From Paenibacillus sp. RUD330 (GTDB lineage Bacteria; Bacillota; Bacilli; Paenibacillales; Paenibacillaceae): 64,000 bases of DNA. Location: assembly GCF_002243345.2 (NCBI RefSeq), contig NZ_CP022655.2:1328001-1392000 (forward strand). Reading direction: 5' to 3'. Below, piece after piece: positions 53,037 to 61,215 of this stretch. Both the position numbers and the translations under genes were made by a program. The notes below the pieces were generated by a model that was not told the origin of the DNA, ran no database searches, and worked only from the letters and a program-made list of their open reading frames with translations. How positions within the stretch are numbered: position 1 is the stretch's first letter; each line of letters opens with the position of its first letter.

Positions 53037-53716
53037 AGCGGATATTGATCATCGAGGACGAGCCCAGCATTGCCGGGCTGCAGCGGGACTATATGGAGAT
53101 CAACGGATTCCATGCCGATATCGCCGCAGACGGAGAAGCGGGCTTGGAGATGGGGCTTGCAGGCCGCTACGATCTGATCGTGCTGGATTTGATGCTGCCG
53201 AAGCTGAACGGCTTCGACGTTTGCCGCCGATTCCGGGAGAGCCTGGATATTCCGGTCCTGATCGTGACCGCGCGCCGCGAGGACGTCGACATGATCAGAG
53301 GCCTCGGTCTCGGTGCGGACGACTACATCGTGAAGCCCTTCAAGCCGGCTGAGCTCGTAGCGAGAGTGAAGGCCCATCTGTCGCGCTACGAGCGGCTGAT
53401 CGGAAGGGGGGCCACGCGCGAGATCCAGGTCGGCCAGCTGCGCATCGAACCCGATTCCAGACGGGTATTCGTCCGGGACGAGGAGGTCGTGCTGACGACA
53501 AAAGAATTTGATCTCCTGTATTTCCTGGCTTCGAATCCGAACCGGGTATACAGCAAGGACCAGCTGTTCGACCGGATCTGGGGACTCGAAGCGCTGGGAG
53601 ACGCCCAGACCGTGACGGTGCATATCCGCAAGATCCGCGAGAAGATCGAATACGGCAAGACGGAAGTGCCTTATATTGAAACGTTATGGGGCTCCGGGTA
53701 TCGGTTCCGTGAATAG
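53033..53716 (+). CDS. OmpR/PhoB-type response regulator
   Basis: A 227-residue regulator. The receiver is complete: acidic residues in IIEDEPS, phosphoacceptor Asp52 in LIVLDLMLPKLNG, Thr in VTARRE and Lys in DDYIVKPFKP. The C-terminal winged helix contains LTTKEFDLLYFLASNPN, VYSKDQLFDRIWG, TVTVHIRKIREKIE and a final WGSGYRFRE. It is co-translated with the kinase and followed by a terminator at 53724. Candidate direct repeats for binding lie upstream of the kinase gene. Confidence 0.95.
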   Translation: MKRILIIEDEPSIAGLQRDYMEINGFHADIAADGEAGLEMGLAGRYDLIVLDLMLPKLNGFDVCRRFRESLDIPVLIVTARREDVDMIRGLGLGADDYIVKPFKPAELVARVKAHLSRYERLIGRGATREIQVGQLRIEPDSRRVFVRDEEVVLTTKEFDLLYFLASNPNRVYSKDQLFDRIWGLEALGDAQTVTVHIRKIREKIEYGKTEVPYIETLWGSGYRFRE

Positions 53717-53723
53717 AATGTCA

Positions 53724-53764
53724 AGAAGCGCCTTGGCCGACGCAGCGGCAAAGGCGCTTCTTCA
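53724..53764. terminator. Terminator between two converging regulator genes
   Basis: AAGAAGCGCCTT pairs with AAGGCGCTTCTT, with an inner GCC/GGC. It ends the kinase/regulator transcript and abuts the stop codon of the converging orphan regulator. Confidence 0.8.
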
Positions 53765-54463
53765 TCATTTGTATTCCCGCCGGATCCGGTAGCCGAAGCC
53801 TCGGACCGTCTCGATGACGGAGCTGCTTTTGCCGCCGTTTCCGGTTTTTTTGCGCAGGTAGCCGACATAGACGTCGACAATTTTTGGACCGCCTTCAAAA
53901 TCATACCCCCATACCGAATCGAGGATCTGGTCGCGTGACAGGGCTTGCCCTCTGTGGCTGAGCAGGCAGCTCAGCAAGTCGTACTCCTTGGTCGTAAGGC
54001 GAAGAGATTTTCCATATAAGAACGCCTCCCGATGGTCCGTATCGACCAGGAGCCCTCCTGTCCCGAGCCTTCGCCCCGCCGCTCCTTGCCGGGGCGGAGC
54101 GGCGCTTCCGGTCCGAAGGCAGCGGCGGATTCTCGCCAGCAGCTCTTCCATCTCGAAGGGCCTGACGAGATAATCGTCGGCTCCCCCGTCAAGACCGGCC
54201 ACCTTGTCGGATAGAGACTTGGCGGCATTCAGCATGATGACCGGCGTATGCTCGTCCAGGTTGCGGATTCGAGCGAGCACTTCCAGTCCGCTGAGGCCGG
54301 GCAGCTTCGCATCCAGCAGAATGAGATCCCACTTCCCTTTCATGGCTTTGTCCAAGCCTTCCCGTCCGTCGAAGGCCGCTTCGGGCAGGTAGCCGCTCCG
54401 CCCAAGCTCCTGCATGAGCCGGCGTCTCGTCCTCGGCTGGTGATCCACGACTAGAACATGCAT
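53765..54463 (-). CDS. Orphan OmpR-type regulator with degenerate receiver
   Basis: A 232-residue regulator. Asp51 in LILLDAKLPGLSG is kept, but other receiver residues are changed: the N-terminal acidic pair reads Asp7-His8 (VVDHQP), the Thr/Ser switch is Asn79 (IMLNAAKS) and the conserved Lys is Arg101 (DDYLVRPF). The C-terminal winged helix is normal (LTTKEYDLLSCLLSHRG, ALSRDQILDSVWGYDF, VDVYVGYLRKK, VRGFGYRIRREYK). There is no kinase beside it. These changes suggest regulation without ordinary phosphorylation, as in atypical response regulators. It is divergent from a DUF347 membrane protein. Confidence 0.9.
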   Translation of the reverse strand: MHVLVVDHQPRTRRRLMQELGRSGYLPEAAFDGREGLDKAMKGKWDLILLDAKLPGLSGLEVLARIRNLDEHTPVIMLNAAKSLSDKVAGLDGGADDYLVRPFEMEELLARIRRCLRTGSAAPPRQGAAGRRLGTGGLLVDTDHREAFLYGKSLRLTTKEYDLLSCLLSHRGQALSRDQILDSVWGYDFEGGPKIVDVYVGYLRKKTGNGGKSSSVIETVRGFGYRIRREYK

Positions 54464-54606
54464 GCCGTCCTCTCTCCTTCCCTCTATGGAACTGATTGTA
54501 GCTGCGGTTTCTTAAATAAAAGTGAAGCGTCGTCGTCTCTTACCGTTTTCTGAACATCGGAGGCTAGACTGATGTCGATCAAGAGATGGCGAAAGGGGAA
54601 ATCGGC

Positions 54607-55401
54607 ATGGCAACGGCAAGTTCAGAGGCAGGCCTCGGGGAGATCAAAGTCCCGCGCATTACGATTTATTTCTGGCTCATTAAAATAATGGCGACTACCG
54701 TCGGCGAGACGGCCGCAGATTTTCTGAACGGAGGACTTGGGCTTGGTCTGGCCCATACGACCTTGGTCACGGCAGCGATCCTGATTGCAGCGCTGGTCCT
54801 TCAATTCCGGAGCAGCCGGTACGTTCCCTGGACGTATTGGCTCGCGGTCGTGCTGATCAGCGTGACCGGCACGCTGATCACGGATAATCTGACCGATGGC
54901 TTGGGCGTGCCGCTGGAGCTCTCCAGCCTCTTGTTCGCCGTGCTGCTCGCGATCGTTTTCTTCCTCTGGCATGCCTCGGAAAAAACGCTTTCCATCCATT
55001 CCGTGCGAACGCCGAGAAGGGAAGCTTTCTATTGGCTGACGATCCTGTTCACCTTCGCCTTCGGAACGGCTGCCGGAGACCTGCTGTCGGAAGGGCTTGG
55101 CCTCGGCTACCTGGAGGCCGCTGCTATCGTCGCCGCCTTGACCGCCCTCACCTACCTGGCCAGCAGGATCCACCCGTCCGCGGCCGTGCCGGCGTTCTGG
55201 GCGGCCTATATCCTGACTCGTCCGCTGGGCGCTTCCCTCGGCGACTATCTTACTCAGCCGAGCGATGAGGGCGGCTTGGGATGGGGGACAAGCGGCATCA
55301 GCTTCTTCTTTTTGCTGGCGATCATCGCCCTGGTCGTCTATTTGACGAAAACCCGCCGCGACGACTTCGGAGCCTCTTCTTCCCTGGAACAGAAATCTTG
55401 A
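54607..55401 (+). CDS. DUF347-repeat membrane protein
   Basis: A 264-residue membrane protein. ATG 54607 has AAAGGGGA upstream and is preferred to ATG 54586, which lies before that site. Four similar units contain a small-residue helix then Asp and a Gly/Leu stretch: KIMATTVGETAADFL, SVTGTLITDNLTDGLG, FAFGTAAGDLLSEGLGLG and TRPLGASLGDYLTQP. This is the pattern of the DUF347/COG4705 family of unknown function. About eight helices. It may form an operon with the VTT and FetAB-like genes downstream (gaps of 44 and 60 bases) and is divergent from the orphan regulator. Confidence 0.85.
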   Translation: MATASSEAGLGEIKVPRITIYFWLIKIMATTVGETAADFLNGGLGLGLAHTTLVTAAILIAALVLQFRSSRYVPWTYWLAVVLISVTGTLITDNLTDGLGVPLELSSLLFAVLLAIVFFLWHASEKTLSIHSVRTPRREAFYWLTILFTFAFGTAAGDLLSEGLGLGYLEAAAIVAALTALTYLASRIHPSAAVPAFWAAYILTRPLGASLGDYLTQPSDEGGLGWGTSGISFFFLLAIIALVVYLTKTRRDDFGASSSLEQKS

Positions 55402-55445
55402 TTCTGAACCCGAGCAGCCGAGGCCTCAAGGAAGGAGGACAGCCG

Positions 55446-56171
55446 ATGTCCAGCCGTTCATCGTCGCCCGTCAAGCAAATCGTCCGAAACGTCTTTCTGC
55501 TCGCGCTCCTCTGCGCGGTCATGGCTTGCCTGATCCGTTCGGGGGAGACGAAAGCGCTCCTGCTCCACTTCCGCCAGTTCGGATGGATGGGAGCGCTGGC
55601 CGGCCTGCTCATTCAGACCGCCGTCAACATCGCGCCTGTGCCGGGAGAATTCACGTCGGTCCTGCTGATGGAAATGTATGGAGCCGTCCGGGGCGGCGTG
55701 CTCTCGTATGCCGGCGGCGTGCTCGGCGCGGCCGGCTCCTATTGGCTCGCCAGCATGCTGGCGGCGCCGCTGCGCCAAAGCGTCGGCTCGGGCCGCCTGT
55801 ATGCCAAGGCAGAGGAGCTGCTCACGCGGGGAAACGGGGTCAGCCTGCTGATCGCGCGGCTGCTGCCTTACCATCTGGTGAATTATGCTTGCGGGATGAT
55901 GAGAGTCCGTTTCGGCACCTTCTTTTGGACTTCACTGGTCGGGCTGATTCCGTTCCATCTCGCCATGATCCTGCTGTATGCGGGAGTGAAGAAAGGATCG
56001 CCCGCGGGGATGGCTGCCTCCGCCGTCCTGCTCCTCCTGCTGGCCGCCGCCGGCTGGCTCTATTCCAGATATGGACGACGGGCCGGAAAAGAGAGGGCGG
56101 CGCCCGCTCCGAAGGGAGGAAACGATTCGCAGCGGGCGGCTTGTCCGTCTGCCGGGTCTGAGGTAGAATGA
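55446..56171 (+). CDS. VTT-domain (TVP38/TMEM64-family) membrane protein
   Basis: A 241-residue membrane protein. ATG 55446 with GGAGG upstream. It has six predicted helices, with the VTT/SNARE-associated hallmark VPGEFTSVLLMEMYGAVRGG followed by GGVLGAAGSYWLA and later NYACGMMRVRFGTFFWTSLVG. Family knowledge: DedA/TVP38 proteins act in membrane lipid carrier recycling or lipid scrambling. The C-terminal 35 residues are charged and probably cytoplasmic. Position after DUF347 and before the transporter suggests one transcript. Confidence 0.85.
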   Translation: MSSRSSSPVKQIVRNVFLLALLCAVMACLIRSGETKALLLHFRQFGWMGALAGLLIQTAVNIAPVPGEFTSVLLMEMYGAVRGGVLSYAGGVLGAAGSYWLASMLAAPLRQSVGSGRLYAKAEELLTRGNGVSLLIARLLPYHLVNYACGMMRVRFGTFFWTSLVGLIPFHLAMILLYAGVKKGSPAGMAASAVLLLLLAAAGWLYSRYGRRAGKERAAPAPKGGNDSQRAACPSAGSEVE

Positions 56172-56231
56172 GACCCATCATGCCACGGCCGGCATCCGCC
56201 GGTACGGCAGGCTGACGGGAGGAAACGGGAT

Positions 56232-57011
56232 TTGACTCATATCCTGAAGATGGATAGGCTCGCGAAGAGCCTCCCCGCGAAGAAGGCTGACGGAGGCAGG
56301 CGCATGCTGTTCCAGGAAGTCAGCGGGTCGGTATCCAGCGGGGAAACCGTCGTCGTGCTGGGACGCTCGGGACAGGGGAAGAGCACGCTGCTGCGGATTC
56401 TTTCGCTGCTTGAGCAGGCGGATTCCGGCTCCGTCGAGCTCGACGGGAAGTCCTGCGCCGACATGGAGGCGCGGCTATGGCGCAGGCAGGTCGCGTACGT
56501 GTCCCAGACCCCGGTGATGCTGCCGGGCAGCGTCGAAGCGAATCTGGCCGCACCGAGCGCGCTGCACGGGCTGCCGTTTCAGCGCGAGCAGGCCTATGCC
56601 CTGCTGGATGAAGCGGGACTGGGATCGATCGACCCCGGCAAGGACGCATCGGAGCTGTCGGGAGGAGAAAAGCAAAGGCTCTCCTTGATCCGCTCGCTTC
56701 TGCTCAAGCCGCATTTCCTGCTGCTGGATGAGATCACGGCCTCTCTCGATCCGGGCAGCGCGATGTCCATCGAGAAGCTGCTGTCGGGTTGGAGATCGGA
56801 GCATGGAGCCGGCATGCTGTGGATTTCCCACGACCAGGAACAGGCTGCCCGGGTGAGCAGCCGAATCTGGCTCATGGCAAGGAATACGATCTTGGAGAAT
56901 GCCGACACCGGCCGCTTCTTCTCCCGTCCGGGAACCCCCGAGGGGCTGGAGTATCTGGGCAAGGGGCCATCGCTGGACGAGCCTGGGGAAAGCGGGGCGG
57001 AGGAAAGCTGA
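56232..57011 (+). CDS. ABC ATPase of a FetA/YbbL-like transporter
   Basis: A 259-residue ATPase starting at TTG 56232, with GGGAGG eight bases upstream. Walker A is GRSGQGKST (44-52), the signature LSGGEKQRLSLIR, Walker B FLLLDEITASLD and the switch ISHDQEQAARVS. The size and sequence style match FetA/YbbL, the ATPase of a putative iron exporter in Escherichia coli. Its stop overlaps the permease start (TGATG), so the pair is translationally coupled. Confidence 0.88.
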   Translation: MTHILKMDRLAKSLPAKKADGGRRMLFQEVSGSVSSGETVVVLGRSGQGKSTLLRILSLLEQADSGSVELDGKSCADMEARLWRRQVAYVSQTPVMLPGSVEANLAAPSALHGLPFQREQAYALLDEAGLGSIDPGKDASELSGGEKQRLSLIRSLLLKPHFLLLDEITASLDPGSAMSIEKLLSGWRSEHGAGMLWISHDQEQAARVSSRIWLMARNTILENADTGRFFSRPGTPEGLEYLGKGPSLDEPGESGAEES

Positions 57012-57778
57012 TGTCTTATACGGCGCTGGCCTTTACGGTTCTGTTCATCATGATCACCATGTTCATCTCTTATTGGCAAAAGCTCGGCCTCGAGAAAGGC
57101 ATCGCCGTCGGAACGATCCGCGCGGCGGTGCAGCTGCTTGCAGTCGGCTATGTGCTTCAGGCTGTATTCGAAAGCCGCAGCCATTGGCTGCTGGCCGCCA
57201 TCATCGCGGTCATGATCATCGTTGCCGCCCGCAACGCCTCCGCCAAGGGCAAGGGCATTCCCGGCATCTTCTGGAGAATGGCCGCCGCGCTGCTCGCCAC
57301 GGAGCTGCTGATGATGGGCATTCTGCTGCTGCTCGGCATCATCGAGCCTACTCCCCGCTATATCATTCCGCTGAGCGGGATGACGATCGGCAATGCGATG
57401 GTCGCCGGAGGGCTCTTCCTGACGCAGCTGATGCGGGAGTCGGAGTCCTCGCGCGGCGAGATCGAGACGCTGCTCGCTCTCGGCGCATCCCCGCGCCAGG
57501 CGGTGCAAGGGACGCTGAAGCGCGCCGTCCGCTACAGCATGATTCCGACAATCGACGGCATGAAGACCGTCGGCCTCGTCCAGCTTCCCGGCATGATGAC
57601 CGGCATGATCATCGCCGGCGCGGATCCGGTGGAAGCCGTCCGCTACCAGATTCTGATCGTCTTCGCTTTCACGAGCTCGGCCGCGGTCACGAGCATGCTG
57701 CTTGGTCTGCTGACCTACCGCAAGCTGTTCTCGGACGGCATCGGCATGCTGGTCCGCTACGGCGGACGAGGGGACTGA
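57011..57778 (+). CDS. FetB/YbbM-like ABC permease
   Basis: A 255-residue membrane protein. ATG 57011 overlaps the ATPase stop; the longer frame runs inside that gene. It has about six to seven helices. TIRAAVQLLAVGYVLQAVF, IPLSGMTIGNAMVAGGLF, EIETLLALGASPRQAV and TVGLVQLPGMMTGMIIAGADP are the conserved blocks of the FetB/YbbM family. Export of iron or resistance to oxidative stress is the family role. No metal regulator is visible next to it. Confidence 0.92.
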   Translation: MSYTALAFTVLFIMITMFISYWQKLGLEKGIAVGTIRAAVQLLAVGYVLQAVFESRSHWLLAAIIAVMIIVAARNASAKGKGIPGIFWRMAAALLATELLMMGILLLLGIIEPTPRYIIPLSGMTIGNAMVAGGLFLTQLMRESESSRGEIETLLALGASPRQAVQGTLKRAVRYSMIPTIDGMKTVGLVQLPGMMTGMIIAGADPVEAVRYQILIVFAFTSSAAVTSMLLGLLTYRKLFSDGIGMLVRYGGRGD

Positions 57779-57942
57779 CGCACCGGAAGACGATCTGTGC
57801 AAGAGAACCGGATAGCAGTATATGGGAAGCACCCTGCAACATAATCACCCGTACATCAGACACGCAGCGCAAGACACACGCAGGTCCGGTGCACATGCGA
57901 CAGGGAGATGCAGATAGACGATTGGGCATGAGATGAAACTAC

Positions 57943-58243
57943 AACGTGCTAGAGACACAATATGCGAGATACACAATATGCGAGATACACAATATGCGAG
58001 ATACACAACATGCGAGAGACACAGTATGCGAGTGACACCACATGCGAGAGACTCAATGTGCGAGAGACTCAATGTGCAAGAGACACAACATGTGAAAGAC
58101 ACAGTATGCGAGTGACATCACATGCGAGAGACTCAATGTGCGAGAGACGCAACATGCTAGAAAAACAACATGGAAAACACAACGTGCAGACACACAATGT
58201 GCCAGACACACAATGTGCCAGACACACAATGTGCCAGAGAGAC
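57943..58243. repeat. 16-bp minisatellite, about nineteen units
   Basis: Nineteen consecutive units with consensus AAYRTGCGAGAGACAC, two of them shortened to 14 and 15 bases. The first units (AATATGCGAGATACAC) are identical three times, and the last ones share AATGTGCCAGACACAC. There are no spacers, so it is not a CRISPR array. It fills most of the spacer between the FetB-like gene and a terminator. No gene is supported in 57779-58441. Confidence 0.95.
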
Positions 58244-58273
58244 AACTTCTTCCGTCGGCTGCTTGACTTTCAC

Positions 58274-58308
58274 GCCGGATTCCCGTCAAAAGGGAATCCG
58301 GCTTTTTT
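58274..58308 (+). terminator. Intrinsic terminator downstream of the 16-bp array
   Basis: GCCGGATTCCC pairs with GGGAATCCGGC around a seven-base loop and is followed by TTTTTT. The FetAB-type transcript would include the whole repeat array. Confidence 0.9.
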
Positions 58309-58441
58309 GCAGGCTCGCCCGCGCTCCGGAAAAGGAAGACCGCTGGCTCCCCCGCCGGCTTGCCCTCCTGAGGAACTTTTTTGAATGAAGCCGTTAAAGG
58401 TTACATAGGTGAATAAGAGCTTATCGAAGGGAGAGAGGGGA

Positions 58442-59116
58442 ATGTCGAAGAAACCGTTCCTATGGGTCGCGGCATGCTGCATCGGCATCTCGCTGCTGGG
58501 AGGAGGGCGGGCGGCGGCTCGGAACGCCCAGTGGCAAGCTCAAGCGGATGAGCAGGGCTCCTTGCAGGTCGTTGTCGTGGCAGCAGCTTCCTCCGGCTTC
58601 AAGGCGAAGCTGTCTTTGTGGGAAAAGCAGGGCGGACGATGGATCCGCACGCTCGGCGAGGCGCCGGCCGTGATCGGCCGCGAAGGCATGGGCAAGCAGA
58701 AGGAGGGGGACGGCAAAACTCCCGAAGGCTTGTTCAAGCTGGGCAAAGCCTTCGGCAGTTCCGTAAAGCCGCCCGGGCTGAAGATGCCCTATGCGATTAC
58801 CGACAGCTCGGACTATTGGATCGACGATCCCGAATCACGGGATTACAACCGCTGGATCCGTTCGGAAGGCGATCCTTCGCGTCTGTGGAATTCCTTCGAA
58901 CGGCTCAAGCAGCCGCTGTACCGCTACGCCATGGTGATCGAGTACAATACACATCCCGTCGTCGCCGGCAAAGGAAGCGCGATCTTCCTCCATCTATGGA
59001 GAAGCTCCTCGAAGCCGACGGCCGGCTGTGTCGCGATATCGGAGTCCACCATGCTGAAGCTCATGGGACGTCTTGATTCCGCGCGCGAACCGATGATTTT
59101 CATGTCGAATCGCTAA
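58442..59116 (+). CDS. Exported L,D-transpeptidase-like (YkuD) protein
   Basis: A 224-residue protein. ATG 58442 is chosen because GGGAGAGAGGGG precedes it. The N-terminal hydrophobic stretch (about 5-30) acts as a signal peptide or anchor. The YkuD catalytic motif is present as FLHLWRSSSKPTAGCVAIS, with His, Ser-x-Gly-Cys spacing shortened in the usual way for the ErfK/YbiS-like branch that begins VIGREGMGKQKEGDGKTPEG. Peptidoglycan cross-linking or spore-wall modification is the likely role. It is monocistronic. Confidence 0.88.
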   Translation: MSKKPFLWVAACCIGISLLGGGRAAARNAQWQAQADEQGSLQVVVVAAASSGFKAKLSLWEKQGGRWIRTLGEAPAVIGREGMGKQKEGDGKTPEGLFKLGKAFGSSVKPPGLKMPYAITDSSDYWIDDPESRDYNRWIRSEGDPSRLWNSFERLKQPLYRYAMVIEYNTHPVVAGKGSAIFLHLWRSSSKPTAGCVAISESTMLKLMGRLDSAREPMIFMSNR

Positions 59117-59235
59117 GGTCCAAGGGACTATTTCCCGGGTAATGCTTGTGTCTGGAGAAAACGCAGGCTTCCGATCCTTCCGTCTTGGTTGTCGTCTGGA
59201 AGGAGGGGGCCAAGCGTTCGATACCGAGGACCAGA

Positions 59236-59751
59236 TCAATCGTTCCACAGCTTCACACGCCATTCATTGCAGGTCATGAAGCTCCCTTTGGGATACTCGA
59301 ATCGACATTCGCCGACGAGATCGAAGCCGGCTTTCCGGCAAATCGCATTGGACGGCAGATTGAGCACGGAGGGGAACGCGCATGCATGGCTGAATTTTCT
59401 TTCCGAGGCTGCAAACGCGACGGCGGCTTTGAGCGCAGCCGTTCCGATCCCCTGTCCCTGAAGAGCCGGGAGAGTGAACCAGCCCATCTCATAAACGCTC
59501 TGCCCGTTCCATACATGCTCCCAGCAGCCGATGCAGCCTGCCCGGGTGCCATCCGGAAGGAGGATGGTGAACATCCGGTCGGTGGCGTGATGCTGCAAAG
59601 CCAAATAGCGCTCATGCCGCGCAACAACCTTCTCCTCGGTCTCCGGTCCTCCGATATAGCGGGTCATGTCGGGGGCGTTGGCAAGCTGAAGCAGGTAGGA
59701 ATCATCCTTTGCATAGGGTCGCAGAGATACGGAAGGCAATGGTTTCGACAT
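59236..59751 (-). CDS. GNAT-family N-acetyltransferase
   Basis: A 171-residue RimJ/RimL-like acetyltransferase. ATG 59751 with AAAGGAGG upstream is clearly better than the longer frame. LRPYAKDDSYLLQLANAPDM starts the fold. GWFTLPALQGQGIGTAALKAA carries the acetyl-CoA-binding (Q/R)-x-x-G-x-(G/A) signature, and NLPSNAICRKAGFDLVGECR is the final block. The substrate is unknown; ribosomal-protein or small-molecule acetylation are both possible. Confidence 0.92.
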   Translation of the reverse strand: MSKPLPSVSLRPYAKDDSYLLQLANAPDMTRYIGGPETEEKVVARHERYLALQHHATDRMFTILLPDGTRAGCIGCWEHVWNGQSVYEMGWFTLPALQGQGIGTAALKAAVAFAASERKFSHACAFPSVLNLPSNAICRKAGFDLVGECRFEYPKGSFMTCNEWRVKLWND

Positions 59752-59918
59752 GGAAAATCCTCCTTTGATCGTACATGGATTGCAGTGGGATGAAACTGCA
59801 TATGGATGGTGCTGATTCCAGCATACATCTTTTTCCTGACAGCCTGTTGTCAGCATTAGGAAAATGCAGTCTCTGAAAGTCATTAGAATGCCGCCCATGA
59901 TGGGCGAACTTTATTAAA

Positions 59919-60036
59919 GCGCTGCCTTATGATGGGCTGAATTCCTTTGAGCGCTGCCTTATGATGGGCGGAATTCCTTTGAGTCCTGCCTCTATGATGG
60001 GCGGAATTCCTTGAGTGCTGCCTCGATGATGCAACG
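59919..60036. repeat. 32-bp tandem repeat
   Basis: Three full units and one partial unit start at 59919, 59951, 59983 and 60015. The core is CTGCCTTATGATGGGCGGAA, with the rest TTCCTTTGAG. A related segment with CCCATGATGGGC palindrome precedes them at about 59892. The spacer 59752-60431 holds no other gene. Confidence 0.9.
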
Positions 60037-60210
60037 AAAGTCGGATGAGCGCTGTCTCAAGATGTGTCAGAGCCCTGTCCTGAGGCATGAATGCCGTCCG
60101 TGCCGTCCCTTCCAAGAAGACAGCCCCATGTCTGATTTCGAGGGGTTTTTTGAGCGGATTCAGAGGGTACCTCCTGTTCAGGGAGAATGCTACAATCTAT
60201 TTTGCCTGGA

Positions 60211-60226
60211 TATGATAGCGCTTACA
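60211..60226 (+). promoter_or_regulatory. cre site overlapping the -10 of the GH12 gene
   Basis: TGATAGCGCTTACA (60213-60226) fits every position of the cre consensus TGWNANCGNTNWCA. It overlaps TATGAT (60211-60216), the best -10 candidate. The -35 is weak. CcpA binding here would directly block the promoter. Confidence 0.7.
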
Positions 60227-60431
60227 AGTTGGTTATCTCCTTCTTGCACAGTCTAGGCAAAGGTTTTGTGGACGGCGCAGCGTCCAGGTTTCAGCGCGAA
60301 CCGCCGCGTTGCGCCGAAAGATCCAATCCCCGGAGGTGATGCCTTTAACAAGCGGATTTCCGCCGGCATGTGCGTGTTTTCGTGCTTACCCGTTTTCTGG
60401 TCCATCCCAATTCGAAACGGAGGAATAAATC

Positions 60432-61154
60432 ATGAACAGAACGAAACGGCTGCTTTCGTCTGCTGTCATTGCCGCCTTATGCTTCCTTGCTTTTGCATCA
60501 GCGGTCTATGCGGCTGCCTGGACTTCATCCGATAAATTCGGCAATTGGAGCAACGGCGGCTATATCGTCTACAACAATGTATGGGGCAGCGGCGCCGGCG
60601 CCCAGACGATCTGGGCCAATTCCTACAGCAACTGGGGCGTGACCTCGAACCAGCCGTCCACCGGGGGCGTGAAGTCCTACCCCAACAGCACCAAGGATAT
60701 CGGCATTGCGATCGGCTCCCTCAAAAGCCTCACCAGCTCGTTCAACGTCACGGTTCCTGGCAGCGGCTCGAGCTATTCGTCCGATTACGACATCTGGACC
60801 GGCAACTACGCCCATGAGATCATGCTCTGGATGAACAAATCGGGCGCGGTCGGGCCGATCGCAGGCTCCTGGGACGCCAACGGCAATCCTGTCGCGGCCT
60901 ATACGAACGTGAGCGTCGGCGGCCATACATGGAACGTCTACAAGGGCAGCAACGGATCCAACGACGTGTTCTCGTTCGTCCGCACCAGCAACACGAATTC
61001 CGGCACGGTCGATGTGCTCGCCGTGCTGAACTGGATCAAGGGCAAGGGCTGGATCGGCAATGAAATCGTGAACCGCGTGCAGTTCGGCTTCGAGATCACT
61101 TCCTCTCCGAATGCCGCATTCACCTGCAATCAGTTCTCGGTCAGCTATTCCTGA
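60432..61154 (+). CDS. Secreted GH12 beta-glucanase
   Basis: A 240-residue GH12 enzyme. A signal peptide (1-27) ends at VYAAAW. The jelly-roll domain follows with NNVWGSGAGAQTIWA. The nucleophile Glu129 lies in NYAHEIMLWMN and the acid/base Glu221 in VQFGFEITSS. GGAGGAATAA precedes ATG 60432. GH12 members act on beta-1,4-glucan, mixed-linkage glucan or xyloglucan. There is no carbohydrate-binding module. It is a single gene under a cre-type site, so catabolite repression is expected. Confidence 0.93.
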   Translation: MNRTKRLLSSAVIAALCFLAFASAVYAAAWTSSDKFGNWSNGGYIVYNNVWGSGAGAQTIWANSYSNWGVTSNQPSTGGVKSYPNSTKDIGIAIGSLKSLTSSFNVTVPGSGSSYSSDYDIWTGNYAHEIMLWMNKSGAVGPIAGSWDANGNPVAAYTNVSVGGHTWNVYKGSNGSNDVFSFVRTSNTNSGTVDVLAVLNWIKGKGWIGNEIVNRVQFGFEITSSPNAAFTCNQFSVSYS

Positions 61155-61166
61155 ACAGGCTGGAAC

Positions 61167-61215
61167 AAAAACCCGCAGCAACGCCTAAAGGGCGATGCTG
61201 CGGGTCCTTTTTATT
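61167..61215. terminator. Bidirectional terminator between GH12 and DUF4091 genes
   Basis: ACCCGCAGCA pairs with TGCTGCGGGT, with inner GCC/GGC, and CCTTTTTATT follows on the plus strand while A-rich sequence lies on the other side. It serves both converging genes. Confidence 0.85.

Noticed and set aside
57943-58243. Regular array that could be mistaken for CRISPR
   Set aside because: Units of 16 bases are contiguous with no spacers, and there are no cas genes in the window.
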